64,000 nt of DNA, taken from NCBI GenBank assembly GCA_965116945.1, contig OZ220734.1, positions 2,914,001-2,978,000 on the forward strand, in the 5' to 3' direction. The stretch's first letter is position 1. Every line of letters begins with the position of its first letter. Source of the DNA: Plut-88900 sp965116945. Lineage in GTDB: Bacteria > Chloroflexota > Dehalococcoidia > Plut-88900. A model generated the notes under the pieces. The model saw only the letters and a list, made by a program, of their open reading frames with translations. It made no database searches and had not been told where the DNA came from. The position numbers were made by a program, and so were the translations under genes. Of this stretch, positions 51,064 to 60,962 are shown one piece after another.

Positions 51064-54000
51064 CTACTCACCATCGCCTGTACCCGCTGCTTCGCCCCTG
51101 ACAGTTACAAGTACCGAGTCTGTGGCAGACATTCCGCCTCCGTCCGTCACTGTGAGTGTCAACACCACCGAAAGCGGCGACTCCCCGGGGTCCGGACCCG
51201 ACCAGGTCGCGCTCCCCATGCTGTCGTCTTCGAAGTAGCCGACATTCGGATACGCCGACCACGAATACGAAAGCACATCACTTCCCGTGTAGCTCGTGGT
51301 CACTTCGAGTGTTATTACTGTGCAGCCGTTCATGGTAGCCATATCCGGCGACACTACAACGACCAACGGGCTGGTATCTTCTGCCCTTACCCGCCCCACC
51401 ACCCCAATTGCACTCTTGCCCGAGCCCCTGCGGTCTGTGTAACTCGCCGTCACCCTCAGGTATTTGCCCTTGTCATCTGCTGTCGGGACGTAAGTCGCTG
51501 TTGTGGGGCCGGTGATTTCAGTCCAAGGGCCGTCAACGCCATCAGAGCGTTCCCAGAGCCATGATGCGATATCGGCATCGGCTACCGAGCCCGTGGTATT
51601 CGACGGCTCGTAGTTGTCCGGGTCCCGAACCCCCACCCGCACCTCCTCCCCGACCCTCAATTCACTTGAATAGAAGGTCACCACCCCGGCCTCTTCTTCA
51701 TCCCCGACACTTATCCTGACCGGAAGGGAAGTGTCAACCGAATGGTCTATCTCTCCAGCCTTGTCCCGACCATCCGATACCGAGACATCCACCGCATACT
51801 CCCTCTTCACTTCGTAATCCAGCGTTGTTCCAACCGCCACCGAGATTTGCCCCGCGCCGTCAATGTCGAATGACGCCGCATCCACCCCTCCCAGCGTGTA
51901 CGTCAGAGTGTCTTGGTCCGCATCTACTGCTGCAACGGGGGCCCCAATGCTCACCCCCGATGCAGTTCCTTCATCTACACTCCTTATTCCCATCTCCGAA
52001 CCCGAAAAGGTCGGCTTCTGATTGGATGCGGGCACTGTGAATACCACGCTGTCCGAAGCCGTCAGCCCGACCTCATCCGTCGCTGTGAGTGTCAGCGTGA
52101 ATATCTGCACTTCATTTGTAGCGTCAGGCGCAGTCCATCCGGTGTCTTTCGCCGATGCATCCTGAAAAATCCCTCCCCCCGACCACTGATTTCTGACCAC
52201 TCCATTCTCCGGGTCCAACACCCTCGCTCCCAGCATCACCGTCTCCCCTCCTTTCAACGTGTCAGCCGTAGTCTTGATTTCCACGGTCGGGGCTTGGTTC
52301 GCCCGGACTGTCGCCGCAACCTCGGCCGTCGTGACCCCCATTGGCTCACCATCATCCGATACCGTTAGTATCAGCGTCACCGCCTGCTCCGTGGAAAGGG
52401 GTGCAGGCGCCGTCCACGTCGTGTCTTCGCTGGATGCGTTGCTAAATGCACCGAAGTTCTCAGGACTGGTCGTCCAGGAGAAAGTCAGGGTGTCGCCATC
52501 GGAGTCGGATGATGTGCCGTCGAGACTGATAGCGCCTCGCCCAAAAACCACTGGCGGAGAGGGTGTCGTGAAAACGGTCACTACCGGTTTGCTGTTTTCG
52601 TCGTTAATCGTGACTAGTACGCTCCCGGCCCCCGAGTCAATGTCCACAGCGACCTGGCTCGCCGTTCCCAATTCCACATCGAACGTCTCATCGTCCTCAT
52701 CCAGGTCATCATCCAGTATCGATATCTCTACACTCTTGGAAGCTCGGTAGATCGTATCTCCATCCTCCTCCACCTCCCCGAAATCCCCCCCTTTGAAGAC
52801 TAGACTGCTATCCACCGCCGTGTAGTCCTCCCCCGCCGTTGCGGTACCGCCGGATGTAGAAACCGGTATCGAGACCTCGCCATGTGGCATCCTGGCATCA
52901 TCTGTGGTTACGGTCACCGTAGCAACAACCTTCTCTGCCCCCTCCCCCACCCGATTTGGAGAGACGGTCAGCGTCGCTGTGGAGTCGGGAAAATCGTCAT
53001 CCTGCACGACTATCGAAGCCGTGCCCTTGTCACTGTCAATTTCATACCGGGACTCAGCCTTGACAGTCATCTCGATGCTGGAGTGCTTCTCCCACCCGAC
53101 ATCCCCAACGGTGTCTACGGCGAAGACCAGCGACGTTTCGTCGGCTTCAATTGTGCGCAGCGGGGAGGTGCCCTCAACAGCGTCCGGCAGCATATCCCCG
53201 TGCCCCTCGCCCTCGACAACATCCAACTCGTCCATCCCCACCCGCACGTCCAGCACATCCCCCGCCGCCTCAGACCTGCTCACCTCAAAACTCAGCGTGT
53301 CACCTTCGTTGGCATGACCCGTGGTGACCGCCCGGATGCGCACCGTCGGCTTGGTCCTCGCGAAGACCAGCGTGTAATCCTGCATTGCACCGTTTTTCTC
53401 CACCCTGATCTTGATAGTCGTACTGCCTATGTTCAGATAAACTTGGTGGCCCACCGCCATGTCATCAAGATCATCGTAGTCGTTGCCCGAAGTGTCTAGG
53501 AACGAGACCTCCGCCCCCGACTCAGGCGTGGCGCTTATCGTCGCCAGGTGATCCCCATAACCCACATCCGGCACTGTATATGACTGGCCCGTGGAAGAGA
53601 ACGCGGGCGTAAGCGTCCCTCCACTTACGGTCAGAGCAGCCAATGCGGGAAGCTCGTCATCGGTGATGGTTACGGATGTTGACATGGAATCCGCATCCAG
53701 GGTGACTAGGCTGTCGGAAGGACTCCCCAGGACTACTGAAAAGGTCTCGCCTTCCTCGCCCAGGGAGTCCTGCAGAATCATAACGTCAACTGATTTCGAT
53801 GCCCTGAACCTGGAATTGCCATCCACCTCCACCCCCGAGAAATCACTCTCTGCGAAGGTAAGGCTCGTGTCCAATGCGGAGAAATCAGTTCCCGCGGTTG
53901 CCGTCCCATTTGCCGTATGTACCGGGACAGTGACCCGACCATGCGGCGCCCCAGTCTCGCTGGTCGTGACGGTCACCATAGCCGCGGTCTTCCCCCCTCC

Positions 54001-54510
54001 CTCCCCCACCGGATTCGGTGCCACGCTAAGCTCCGCCACCGAGGCCACAAACTCATCGTCTCGTACCAGCACCGAGGCCGATCCCTCAGTGCCGTGAATG
54101 ATGTAAGAATCGTCCACCGCAATCTCCATCTGTATCCTGGAATGGTTCTCCCAAACCGAGTCCGACGTAGTAGCGACATCAACTGTGGCTGTCCTCTCAC
54201 CCGCTGCAATTGTGACGGACTGCGTGACACCTTCCAGGGAGTCCATCAAAACATCCCCAGCCTCGACACCCGTGCTGACACCATCCTCATCTAGTTGGAA
54301 CTCTACGGTTAAAGCATCCCCCGCGCCCGATGATCTCATCACTTCGAACTCTATCAAGTCACCTTCAACTGCTGGTTCGCCAGTCGACGCCCGGATATTC
54401 ACAACAGGTTTCGCCCTTGTGATGGACAGGGAACAATCCTGGCTCGAACCTCTATACTCCGTTCCTAATGTGAATGCTATGGTGACGCGTACGTCTGTCT
54501 CCCTTATCAT
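51064..54510 (-). pseudogene. Truncated Calx-beta / cadherin-like surface protein fragment
   Basis: The 1148-residue frame contains repeated domains: Calx-beta-like units with GTATAGTDFSALDTSLTFAE and GTATAGEDYTAVDSSLVFKG; cadherin-like GQSYTVPDVGYG; PKD-like TLTFSWTTSPENFG and NQWSGGGIFQDASA; and a C-terminal SWLWERSDGVDG unit. It lacks a signal peptide. Its first residues (TIAFTLGTEYRGSSQDCSLS) align with the middle of a repeat that recurs later (TTIKIRVEKNGAMQDYTLVF), and a stop lies just upstream, so the N-terminus is missing. The cut lies 32 bases from the start of a DNA methyltransferase gene. A full-length version would be an extracellular adhesin; expression of this fragment is uncertain. 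Confidence 0.75.
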
Positions 54511-54541
54511 GGCGCGAGAATTAGGAGGCTATGATTCGCCA

Positions 54542-56065
54542 ATGTCAGAAATCAATTTCAAAAACCGCAGCCTTTTTCACGGAGACAATCTTCATTTCTT
54601 GCGCGGCATGAATTCAGAGACGATTGATCTTGTTGCTACAGACCCACCATTTAATAAGAACAGAGATTTCCATGCGACTCCGGATTCCCTCTCAGCAGGT
54701 GCATCCTTTCAAGATCGTTGGTCCTGGCGAGATGACATCCACGATGAATGGGTAATACAAATTCAGCGTGATCACTACGAAACGTGGCACGTTATCAATG
54801 CTGCCAAGAATGTTTACGGGTACGATATGGCGGCCTTTCTCTGCTGGCTTGGAGTACGCCTCTTGGAAATGCATCGGATTCTCAAGCCAACGGGTTCCAT
54901 TTATATCCACATTGATCACACAGCCCATGCATGGGTGAAAGCTCTAATGGATGCGATATTCGGCCAACATAACTTTCGCAATGAAATAGTTTGGCGCAGG
55001 ATGGGTGCCCACAATGACTATTCTCAGGGAGCCCGGCACTTCGGCAGAATACATGACACTTTGCTCAGATACTCCAAGGGGAAGAATCCCACCTGGAATG
55101 TAGTACATGAACCTTATTCTAAGGAATACATCAAGAAAACTTACAATTACAAAGATTCGGACGGAAGGCGATACCAAATTCAGCCCCTGCATGCTGCTAA
55201 ACCTGGGGGAGACACTTCATACGAGTGGAAAGGAAGAAAGCCTCCACCAGGAAGGTACTGGGCTTATTCCAAGGCCAATATGGAACGAATGGACGCAGAG
55301 GGAAGAATCCATTACAGCAAAACCGGCAATCCAAGCTACAAAATCTACCTTGATGAAAGCAAGGGACGAACGCTGCAGGACTTATGGGACGATATACCTG
55401 CTGTTTATCGTAAACGCAATGAGAATACCGGTTACCCTACGCAAAAGCCGCTCGCTCTCTATGAACGCATAGTCAAGGCTAGTTCTAACACCGGTGACTG
55501 GGTGTTGGACCCTTTCTGTGGTTGCGCCACTACCCCAGTTGCTGCTGAGAGACAAGGCAGAAACTGGGTTGGGATAGACATTTGGGACAAAGCCCATGAG
55601 ATTGTACTCGAACGACTAGAAGCCAACCGTCAGCTTCTATCCGACCCCGACCCCAAAATCTTTTATTCCACCACTCCACCAGTCCGCACTGATCGCGGAG
55701 ATCCTGCCGTCCTTTACTTGCAGACCCCCACCGGTAAGGCAGGTGCTAAATATCCAGCCCCTCGTTCACAGCATTCCCGTTTGGTCGCAGATATTGGCCC
55801 ATTTTGCCAAGGATGCGGGCGCGACTACAACTTCGACCCTCGCGTTCTCGAAGTCGACCACGTGATGCCTCGTTCAGATGGTGGCACGGATGCGTATGAG
55901 AATCTCACTCTCCTATGCCCTCCCTGCAATAAGGACAAACGAGACAGACTAACACTTTCTGGCTTACAAGAGGTAAACCGCCAAAATGGTCACCTTACTA
56001 CCGACCGGGATATCAACATTCGACGGGGCAGAGCCACCATTAAGAAGCGCAAGAGACGGCGTTGA
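54542..56065 (+). CDS. DNA methyltransferase fused to HNH nuclease domain
   Basis: The 507-residue protein has the beta-class DNA amino-methyltransferase order: catalytic TDPPF (residues 33-37), then the AdoMet motif VLDPFCGCATTPVAAERQGR near 321-340. A C-terminal HNH domain follows: CQGCGRDYNF at about 422, LEVDHVMPRSDGGTDAYENL with His440, and LLCPPCNKDKRD. Most such enzymes modify N6-adenine or N4-cytosine. Having nuclease and methylase in one chain suggests a self-contained restriction-modification or phage-type enzyme. ATG 54542 is preferred; AGGAGG lies 13 bases upstream. The gene is richer in A+T than its neighbours and abuts a truncated gene, consistent with recent insertion. Confidence 0.92.
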   Translation: MSEINFKNRSLFHGDNLHFLRGMNSETIDLVATDPPFNKNRDFHATPDSLSAGASFQDRWSWRDDIHDEWVIQIQRDHYETWHVINAAKNVYGYDMAAFLCWLGVRLLEMHRILKPTGSIYIHIDHTAHAWVKALMDAIFGQHNFRNEIVWRRMGAHNDYSQGARHFGRIHDTLLRYSKGKNPTWNVVHEPYSKEYIKKTYNYKDSDGRRYQIQPLHAAKPGGDTSYEWKGRKPPPGRYWAYSKANMERMDAEGRIHYSKTGNPSYKIYLDESKGRTLQDLWDDIPAVYRKRNENTGYPTQKPLALYERIVKASSNTGDWVLDPFCGCATTPVAAERQGRNWVGIDIWDKAHEIVLERLEANRQLLSDPDPKIFYSTTPPVRTDRGDPAVLYLQTPTGKAGAKYPAPRSQHSRLVADIGPFCQGCGRDYNFDPRVLEVDHVMPRSDGGTDAYENLTLLCPPCNKDKRDRLTLSGLQEVNRQNGHLTTDRDINIRRGRATIKKRKRRR

Positions 56066-56514
56066 TTTTTTCCACGGTGCCTAATTCTGCCATCCTTTTC
56101 TTGATTTAATCGTACAATTGTGCTGATATCCTCCTGAGCGAGACCCCTTACCCATATCAAGGAAGAACCAAATCTCATCACCCCTCCCCATCAGTCATTC
56201 CGGCCCCCGAGCCTGCTGATAGGGCGCCGTGCTGAAAGTCCGCTTTTGGCGGAGCGTGAATCCATCCCCCCGGCGCTGAACTGGGGACAGACTCATGTGC
56301 CCCCCAAATGCGCCCTCCTCTGTACTTTACTCCCCTGTAGTGGCGTCCCTCGTGGGCGCCTTCCCCGGTGCGGGGCCCCGTGGGGGCTGGCGTGGCATCC
56401 CTCCCCAGTGTGGGGCCGCTCACCCTGAGCAGCGTCGAAGGGTCGAGCGGGGAGGGGCTCACAACGGTTAATCCGCCACGCTTGTCATCCCCCCAAAAGT
56501 GGGGCATTTGGCCC
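56066..56514. other. Gene-free stretch with short dispersed-repeat-like hairpins
   Basis: No convincing gene on either strand. It contains several short GC-rich hairpins: CCCCG-GTG-CGGGG, CCCC-AGTGT-GGGG and CCCCC-AAAAG-TGGGG. These occur within partly similar surroundings (TGGCATCCCTCCCCAGTGTGG and TTGTCATCCCCCCAAAAGTG), suggesting decayed copies of one intergenic element. A separate REP-like piece is listed at 56421-56447. Confidence 0.5.
56421..56447. repeat. REP-like palindromic intergenic element
   Basis: The stretch at 56421-56447 contains CACCCTGAGCAGCGTCGAAG followed by GGTCGAG. It matches the common bacterial intergenic palindrome of the form CCCTGAGC-N-TCGAAGGG. Only one copy was noticed in this window, so whether it is repeated in this genome is unknown. 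Confidence 0.45.
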
Positions 56515-56544
56515 TTGACACTACACGAACACCCGTGCTATTCT
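56515..56544 (+). promoter_or_regulatory. Strong sigma70-type promoter
   Basis: TTGACA (56515-56520) is a perfect -35. TATTCT (56539-56544) is a good -10 with 18-base spacing. Transcription would start near 56551, almost 780 bases ahead of the next gene. An AAGGAGG-like sequence at about 56577 is not followed by a start codon, so a non-coding or long-leader transcript is likely. Confidence 0.7.
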
Positions 56545-56550
56545 CCACAC

Positions 56551-57170
56551 CGTTCGAACATCAATTCACCTATTTCAAGGAGGAACCAAAAACCCAGGGA
56601 AGCCCCCGAGACCCCACCCGAGGACTCAACGCCCTAGCCCATCCCAACGGCCCTGCTCACGGGGCCCGCGGCACAAGCGACAGTCGCCATCTCCTCATCC
56701 CGTCGGGTCCCGTGCCCCCTTCCCTGACATCCAGGCGATGGATGGTCCATCGACTCTATGCGGCATCAGGCCTCTCTATAACGACGCCCTTGCCGATACG
56801 ACGCCCCTTACCCGGGCGTATACGCCTCGCCGACTTTACCCTCGTCGAGGAATTCCGCGAGTCTTCTGACTCGTTATGCAGGGCCTTAGTGCCCTTATGC
56901 GGCTCATTCCGCCCACGGCGGCTTCGAGCCGATATGCCGTCCCGCTCAGCGGTCGAGCGCTGAAGCGAAGAACGGATGTCCCCACGCTGAGACGCCCTCG
57001 ACATCGGCAAGTCTCCCAAGGCATGCGTGTAGGGAATGGCAGGACAACCGCCGATGTGTAACATCCGCTATGGCGGACCACAAGCGTCGGCGTAGGTGCC
57101 ATAGAGGTCCTGCATCCGAGTCCCGGACCTTCCATCGCCGGCCCCCTCCAAAACAGACAGAACAAAATGC
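56551..57170 (+). ncRNA. Candidate structured non-coding RNA or long leader
   Basis: Downstream of the promoter, no credible protein is encoded but hairpins are packed closely. CGATGGA-UGG-UCCAUCG (56736-56752); ACGCCC with GGGCGU (56801-56819); CGAGUC-UUCU-GACUCG (56858-56873); GGGC-CUUAGU-GCCC (56881-56894); CGGCU-UCG-AGCCG (56919-56931); UCAGCG with CGCUGA (56946-56963); UCCGC-UAUG-GCGGA (57064-57077). ACAUCGGC (57001-57008) pairs with GCCGAUGU (57050-57057) over a 41-base interval. It does not match tmRNA, RNase P, SRP or 6S RNA motifs I know. Boundaries are approximate. Confidence 0.45.
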
Positions 57171-57328
57171 AAACCCCACAACTGAATAGCAACCCGGCGC
57201 ATCACTAATCTACCGAACCAGCACACCATATAGCGCCCCGCCCGGCTAAGGAGTAACATTACCCGCGTCCCAATCTTGCCAACCCAGTCAGAACGTGTAG
57301 CCCCGGCAGTAGCTGCAAGGAGTATCTG

Positions 57329-58495
57329 ATGCACTACAACGTCATATCCGCAGACACCCACCTGGACACCGCCTGGCTCCCCGGCGACCTCTTCACGGAA
57401 AATGCCCCTTCTCATCTCAAGGACAAAATGCCCTATGTGACCGAGGGCAAGAACGGGGGCAAGATCTGGGAAATCGGCGGCGAGTATATGTGTGGAGCAG
57501 GCGTAGGCGGTAACCTTACCCAGGACTTCGCCGCCTATGTGCCCGGCCAGTCCCACCACCTTGACCGCATGGCAGAGGTCGGCTTCTTCGATGGCCAGGA
57601 AGACGGCATCTACCACCCCTCCGACCCCGAGCTGCGCATTAAAGACCAGGATATCGACGGAGTGGACGCCGAGGTGGTTTACGGCATCCTCGGCATAGGC
57701 GGTGGGGGGTTCTCGGGGCCCGGATTCCGGGACTTTGATGTCACCACGGCCATCTATGACGTATACAACGAGTGGGTATCCAACCTCTTCCGACCCTATT
57801 CCAGCCGAATAGCAGGCCTCGGTTGCCTCAGCAGCCACGACCCCGAGGTCGCCGCCCGACAGCTTAGAGACTGCGCATCCCTCGGCCTTCGGGGCGCAGA
57901 GATCAACGCCGGCAAGATGCCGGATCCCGCCTACCACAAGGCATGGGAGCCCCTATGGCAGGCCGCTTCAGAGACCCAAATGCCCATATCCTTCCACACC
58001 CTCGGGTATCCGCACCGGACCCCGGCCCCCGAGGACCAGGAAGAGTACGGCCGGTTAGACATGGGACTGCGATTCATCATGTTCCAGCTTTCGGGCATCG
58101 AGTTCCTGGTCAGCATGGTCCTCTCTGGCGCCTGCATTCGGCACCCCGACTTCCAGTTTGTCCTTGGTGAGTGTGGCATCGGCTGGATCCCCTATGTGAT
58201 CGAGCGCACCGACATCAAATACGATGACCGGTTGTTCCACCTGGGTTTCGAAATGAAGCCCAGTGACTACTGGCGTAGGCAGGGTTATTCGACCTTCCAG
58301 CAGGAATACGTCTCCACCGATGAGATCGAGCGAATCGGCGTCGACAACATCATGTGGGGCTCAGACTACCCCCACCCCGACGGCGTCTTCCCCGATTCGG
58401 CCAAGGCCATCGATGAAGGTCTGGGTCAGCTGGACGCCGCCGTCCGGCAGAAGCTCGTATGTGAGAATGCCGCCAGGGTGTACAAGTTCAACTAG
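57329..58495 (+). CDS. Amidohydrolase 2 family protein
   Basis: This 388-residue ACMSD-like hydrolase begins MHYNVISADTHLDTAWLPGD with the strand-1 Asp-x-His and ENAPSHLKDKMP. It contains VLGECGIGWIPYVIERTDIK and the strand-8 MWGSDYPHPDGVFPDS. AAGGAG lies eight bases before ATG 57329. The gene is followed 56 bases later by a close paralogue, probably co-transcribed. The upstream hairpin-rich region could be its leader. It likely binds one divalent metal and hydrolyses or decarboxylates a small organic acid. The substrate is unknown. Confidence 0.92.
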   Translation: MHYNVISADTHLDTAWLPGDLFTENAPSHLKDKMPYVTEGKNGGKIWEIGGEYMCGAGVGGNLTQDFAAYVPGQSHHLDRMAEVGFFDGQEDGIYHPSDPELRIKDQDIDGVDAEVVYGILGIGGGGFSGPGFRDFDVTTAIYDVYNEWVSNLFRPYSSRIAGLGCLSSHDPEVAARQLRDCASLGLRGAEINAGKMPDPAYHKAWEPLWQAASETQMPISFHTLGYPHRTPAPEDQEEYGRLDMGLRFIMFQLSGIEFLVSMVLSGACIRHPDFQFVLGECGIGWIPYVIERTDIKYDDRLFHLGFEMKPSDYWRRQGYSTFQQEYVSTDEIERIGVDNIMWGSDYPHPDGVFPDSAKAIDEGLGQLDAAVRQKLVCENAARVYKFN

Positions 58496-58551
58496 CCGCA
58501 CTCAGGGTAGACAATCCCGGCGCCGCGCTGGGAGCCCCTTAGGAGAGGAAA

Positions 58552-59706
58552 ATGAAATACAACCTGATTTCCGCCGACACCCACATGGATCTCGTCTACA
58601 TGCCACCTGAGGTCTTCGTGGAGAACGCCCCGTCGCACCTCAGGGAGATGATGCCCCGCGTGGAAGACACCGATGACGGACGCTTTTGGATGCAGCAGGG
58701 AAGCAAAGTTGTACCCTCGGGTTTCGGGGGTCTGAACAGCGGTGAGTACCAGGAAGGTCAAGAGCGACACCTGGACCGTATGGCCGAAGTCGGCTTCTTC
58801 GACAGCATGCAGGAGGGCGTTTTCCACCCCAGCAACCCCGACCTCCGAGTCAAGGACCTGGATATAGACGGCGTCGACGCCGAAGTCATGTACGGTATTC
58901 TGGAGATTGGCGCGGGCGGGCGCCTTGGCCCCGACGTAGAAGACGCTGGTGTTCTTGAGGCTACCTACGAAGTCTACAACCAGTGGGTCGCCGACTTCGT
59001 TGGCAAGAACCCGACACGCATGAATGCCCTCGCCTGCCTAACCCACCGGAATCCCCAGACCGCCGCCGAACAGCTTCGAAAGGCCGCCAATCTGGGTCTC
59101 AGAGGCGCTGAGATCCTCGTGCCCCAGATGGTGAAGCCTGTATATCACAAGGACTGGGATATCTTGTGGCAGACCTCCGCTGAGTGCCAGGTCCCCATTT
59201 CTTTCCACACCCTGGGGGGAAAATTCATCAGGCCCAAACCCGAGGAAGAACAGGAGTACAAGTACGTCGTCAGGGGACTCGGAGAGGCCCTCTTCCAGAT
59301 CGCCGGCTCGGAGTTCCTCATTAGCGTGATCCTCTCCGGGGCCTGTGAGAGGTTCCCCGGATTCAACTGGGTGCTCGGGGAATGCGGAATCGGGTGGATA
59401 CCCTACATCGTTGAGAGGACTGATATAGAGTACGACGACCGCCTATTCCAGCTCGGACTGGAAATGAAGCCCAGCGATTACTGGCGCCGCCAGGGCCACT
59501 CCACCTTCCAGGAAGAATACGTTTCCATGGACGAGATTGAGCGGATCGGCGTCGACTGCATCATGTGGGGCTCCGATTACCCCCACCCCGACGGCGTATT
59601 CCCAGACTCACGCTCCGTCATAAAGAAGAACCTCGGGCACTTGCCGGATGAGGTAGTTAAGCAGATAACCTGCGACAACGCCGCAAAGCTATACCGCTTC
59701 AATTAG
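58552..59706 (+). CDS. Amidohydrolase 2 family protein, paralogue
   Basis: This 384-residue close relative of the gene upstream begins MKYNLISADTHMDLVYMPPE and also has ENAPSHLREMMP, LGECGIGWIPYIVERTDIEY, SDYWRRQGHSTFQEEYVS and MWGSDYPHPDGVFPDS. All these motifs match the paralogue almost residue for residue. AGGAGAGG precedes the ATG. Middle regions differ more (GILEIGAGGRLGPDVEDAG here, GILGIGGGGFSGPGFRDF upstream), so the two may act on related but different substrates. A tandem duplication is the simplest origin. Confidence 0.92.
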   Translation: MKYNLISADTHMDLVYMPPEVFVENAPSHLREMMPRVEDTDDGRFWMQQGSKVVPSGFGGLNSGEYQEGQERHLDRMAEVGFFDSMQEGVFHPSNPDLRVKDLDIDGVDAEVMYGILEIGAGGRLGPDVEDAGVLEATYEVYNQWVADFVGKNPTRMNALACLTHRNPQTAAEQLRKAANLGLRGAEILVPQMVKPVYHKDWDILWQTSAECQVPISFHTLGGKFIRPKPEEEQEYKYVVRGLGEALFQIAGSEFLISVILSGACERFPGFNWVLGECGIGWIPYIVERTDIEYDDRLFQLGLEMKPSDYWRRQGHSTFQEEYVSMDEIERIGVDCIMWGSDYPHPDGVFPDSRSVIKKNLGHLPDEVVKQITCDNAAKLYRFN

Positions 59707-59795
59707 CCGGTTACCCCTCGACCATTTCTCTAGCATCGCGGCAACTCTCTACCCCTGCTCAAACGCGCAGGTAGCTGGTCGGTGGACCTTTTGAG

Positions 59796-60962
59796 CTAGC
59801 CTGCCTTGTGTATGGTCTGTGGCAGTCCGCTTAGCACCTCGCAGCCTTGCTCGGTAACTAGCACCGTCTCGCTCACCCCTACTCCGTATTCGCCCTTCTC
59901 GAACAGGATCACTGGCATGTGGAATGTCATTCCAGTGGTCAAAATGTCCGGAGAACCTGGCTCTAGACTCAAGTTGCCGCGGTCCGACCACATGATCCCG
60001 TTCTGGTATCCCGTTCGGTGTCGGAACACCTCGGAGCGGCCCGCTCTTTCAACAACGCCTCGGCAGGCAGCGTCCACATCACCGGTTGTAACACCGGGCC
60101 GAATGGCCTCAATAGTAGCCTGGAGGGCCTCTTCGGCCAGTGCATGCAAAGACTCCGCACCTGCATGACTCCCTAGCACCGCCGACCTGCATATGCTGCC
60201 AGCGTAACCCTTCTCCCAACCTCCAGTCTCGGTAAAGACTGGCTGGTTGCGTTCAAGCGCGTAGGTCGTCGGGAGCCCATGAGGTAGGGCAGTTCGTGGC
60301 CCGAAAAGCAGCGTGAAAGGCCGCATCCAGGTAGCACCTGCATCAATTACGGCGGACACCATCGCATCCGAAACTTCGGCCTCGGTTATGCCTTCTCTCA
60401 GCGACGCGTTCATCGTCTCGATGGCAACCCGGGTGAAGCCCATGGCCTTCCGCATCGTCTCAATTTCAACATCGCTCTTCACCGCTGCCACCCTGGACAC
60501 TACTTGGGTGGCGTCCACTACCTTCAGATTAGGCAGTTCCGCTTCCAGTCTGGCCACGTCCCAGGGTGCGAGGTTCCAACACCCGAGTTCCATCCCGAGT
60601 CTCCCCCCATCCACCCCAAAACTACGCAGCACGTCCGCCACCGCCTTTGCCTGGTCAGCCTGCTGGGTGTATGGCACAACGTTGGGCACGCAACTCTCGG
60701 TTAGTACCGCATCTTCATCGTATTCTCGGACAACGAACGTTGGCGGATAGCCGGGAGCCAATATAAGGGGGAACGGTGCGAAATATCCTCCTGCGCCATC
60801 GTAGCCGGAGAGATATTCAAGGTGACTGTAAGCGGTTACCGCAATCGCATCCAACCCCTCTCCCTCTAAAGCCGCCAACACTGCGTCCTGTCTCCTCTTG
60901 TACTCCTCCTTGGAAAAAGGAGGCGCCGTCATTGGAATCGAACCGCTGCTCACTACTGCCAT
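59796..60962 (-). CDS. M24-fold (creatinase/ectoine hydrolase-like) protein without metal ligands
   Basis: The product has 388 residues from ATG 60962, with AGGAGG six bases upstream (a start 19 codons earlier is rejected). It has the M24 two-domain layout. But the metal residues are missing: where active metallopeptidases have Asp-x-Gly...Asp it reads FTETGGWEKGYAGSICRSAV, and the His motif is RTGYQNGIM instead of GHGIG. Creatinase and ectoine hydrolase share this metal-free state and cleave C-N bonds. So it is better called creatinase-like than aminopeptidase. Substrate unknown. Confidence 0.85.
   Translation of the reverse strand: MAVVSSGSIPMTAPPFSKEEYKRRQDAVLAALEGEGLDAIAVTAYSHLEYLSGYDGAGGYFAPFPLILAPGYPPTFVVREYDEDAVLTESCVPNVVPYTQQADQAKAVADVLRSFGVDGGRLGMELGCWNLAPWDVARLEAELPNLKVVDATQVVSRVAAVKSDVEIETMRKAMGFTRVAIETMNASLREGITEAEVSDAMVSAVIDAGATWMRPFTLLFGPRTALPHGLPTTYALERNQPVFTETGGWEKGYAGSICRSAVLGSHAGAESLHALAEEALQATIEAIRPGVTTGDVDAACRGVVERAGRSEVFRHRTGYQNGIMWSDRGNLSLEPGSPDILTTGMTFHMPVILFEKGEYGVGVSETVLVTEQGCEVLSGLPQTIHKAG

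Noticed and set aside
56499..56963. Open frame of 154 codons in the hairpin-rich region
   Set aside because: Its start precedes the likely transcription start, composition is Pro/Arg/Ser-rich and no domain is seen; hairpins run through it.
57068..57937. Minus-strand open frame of 289 codons opposite the amidohydrolase
   Set aside because: Antisense shadow of a gene with clear amidohydrolase motifs; no recognisable domain.
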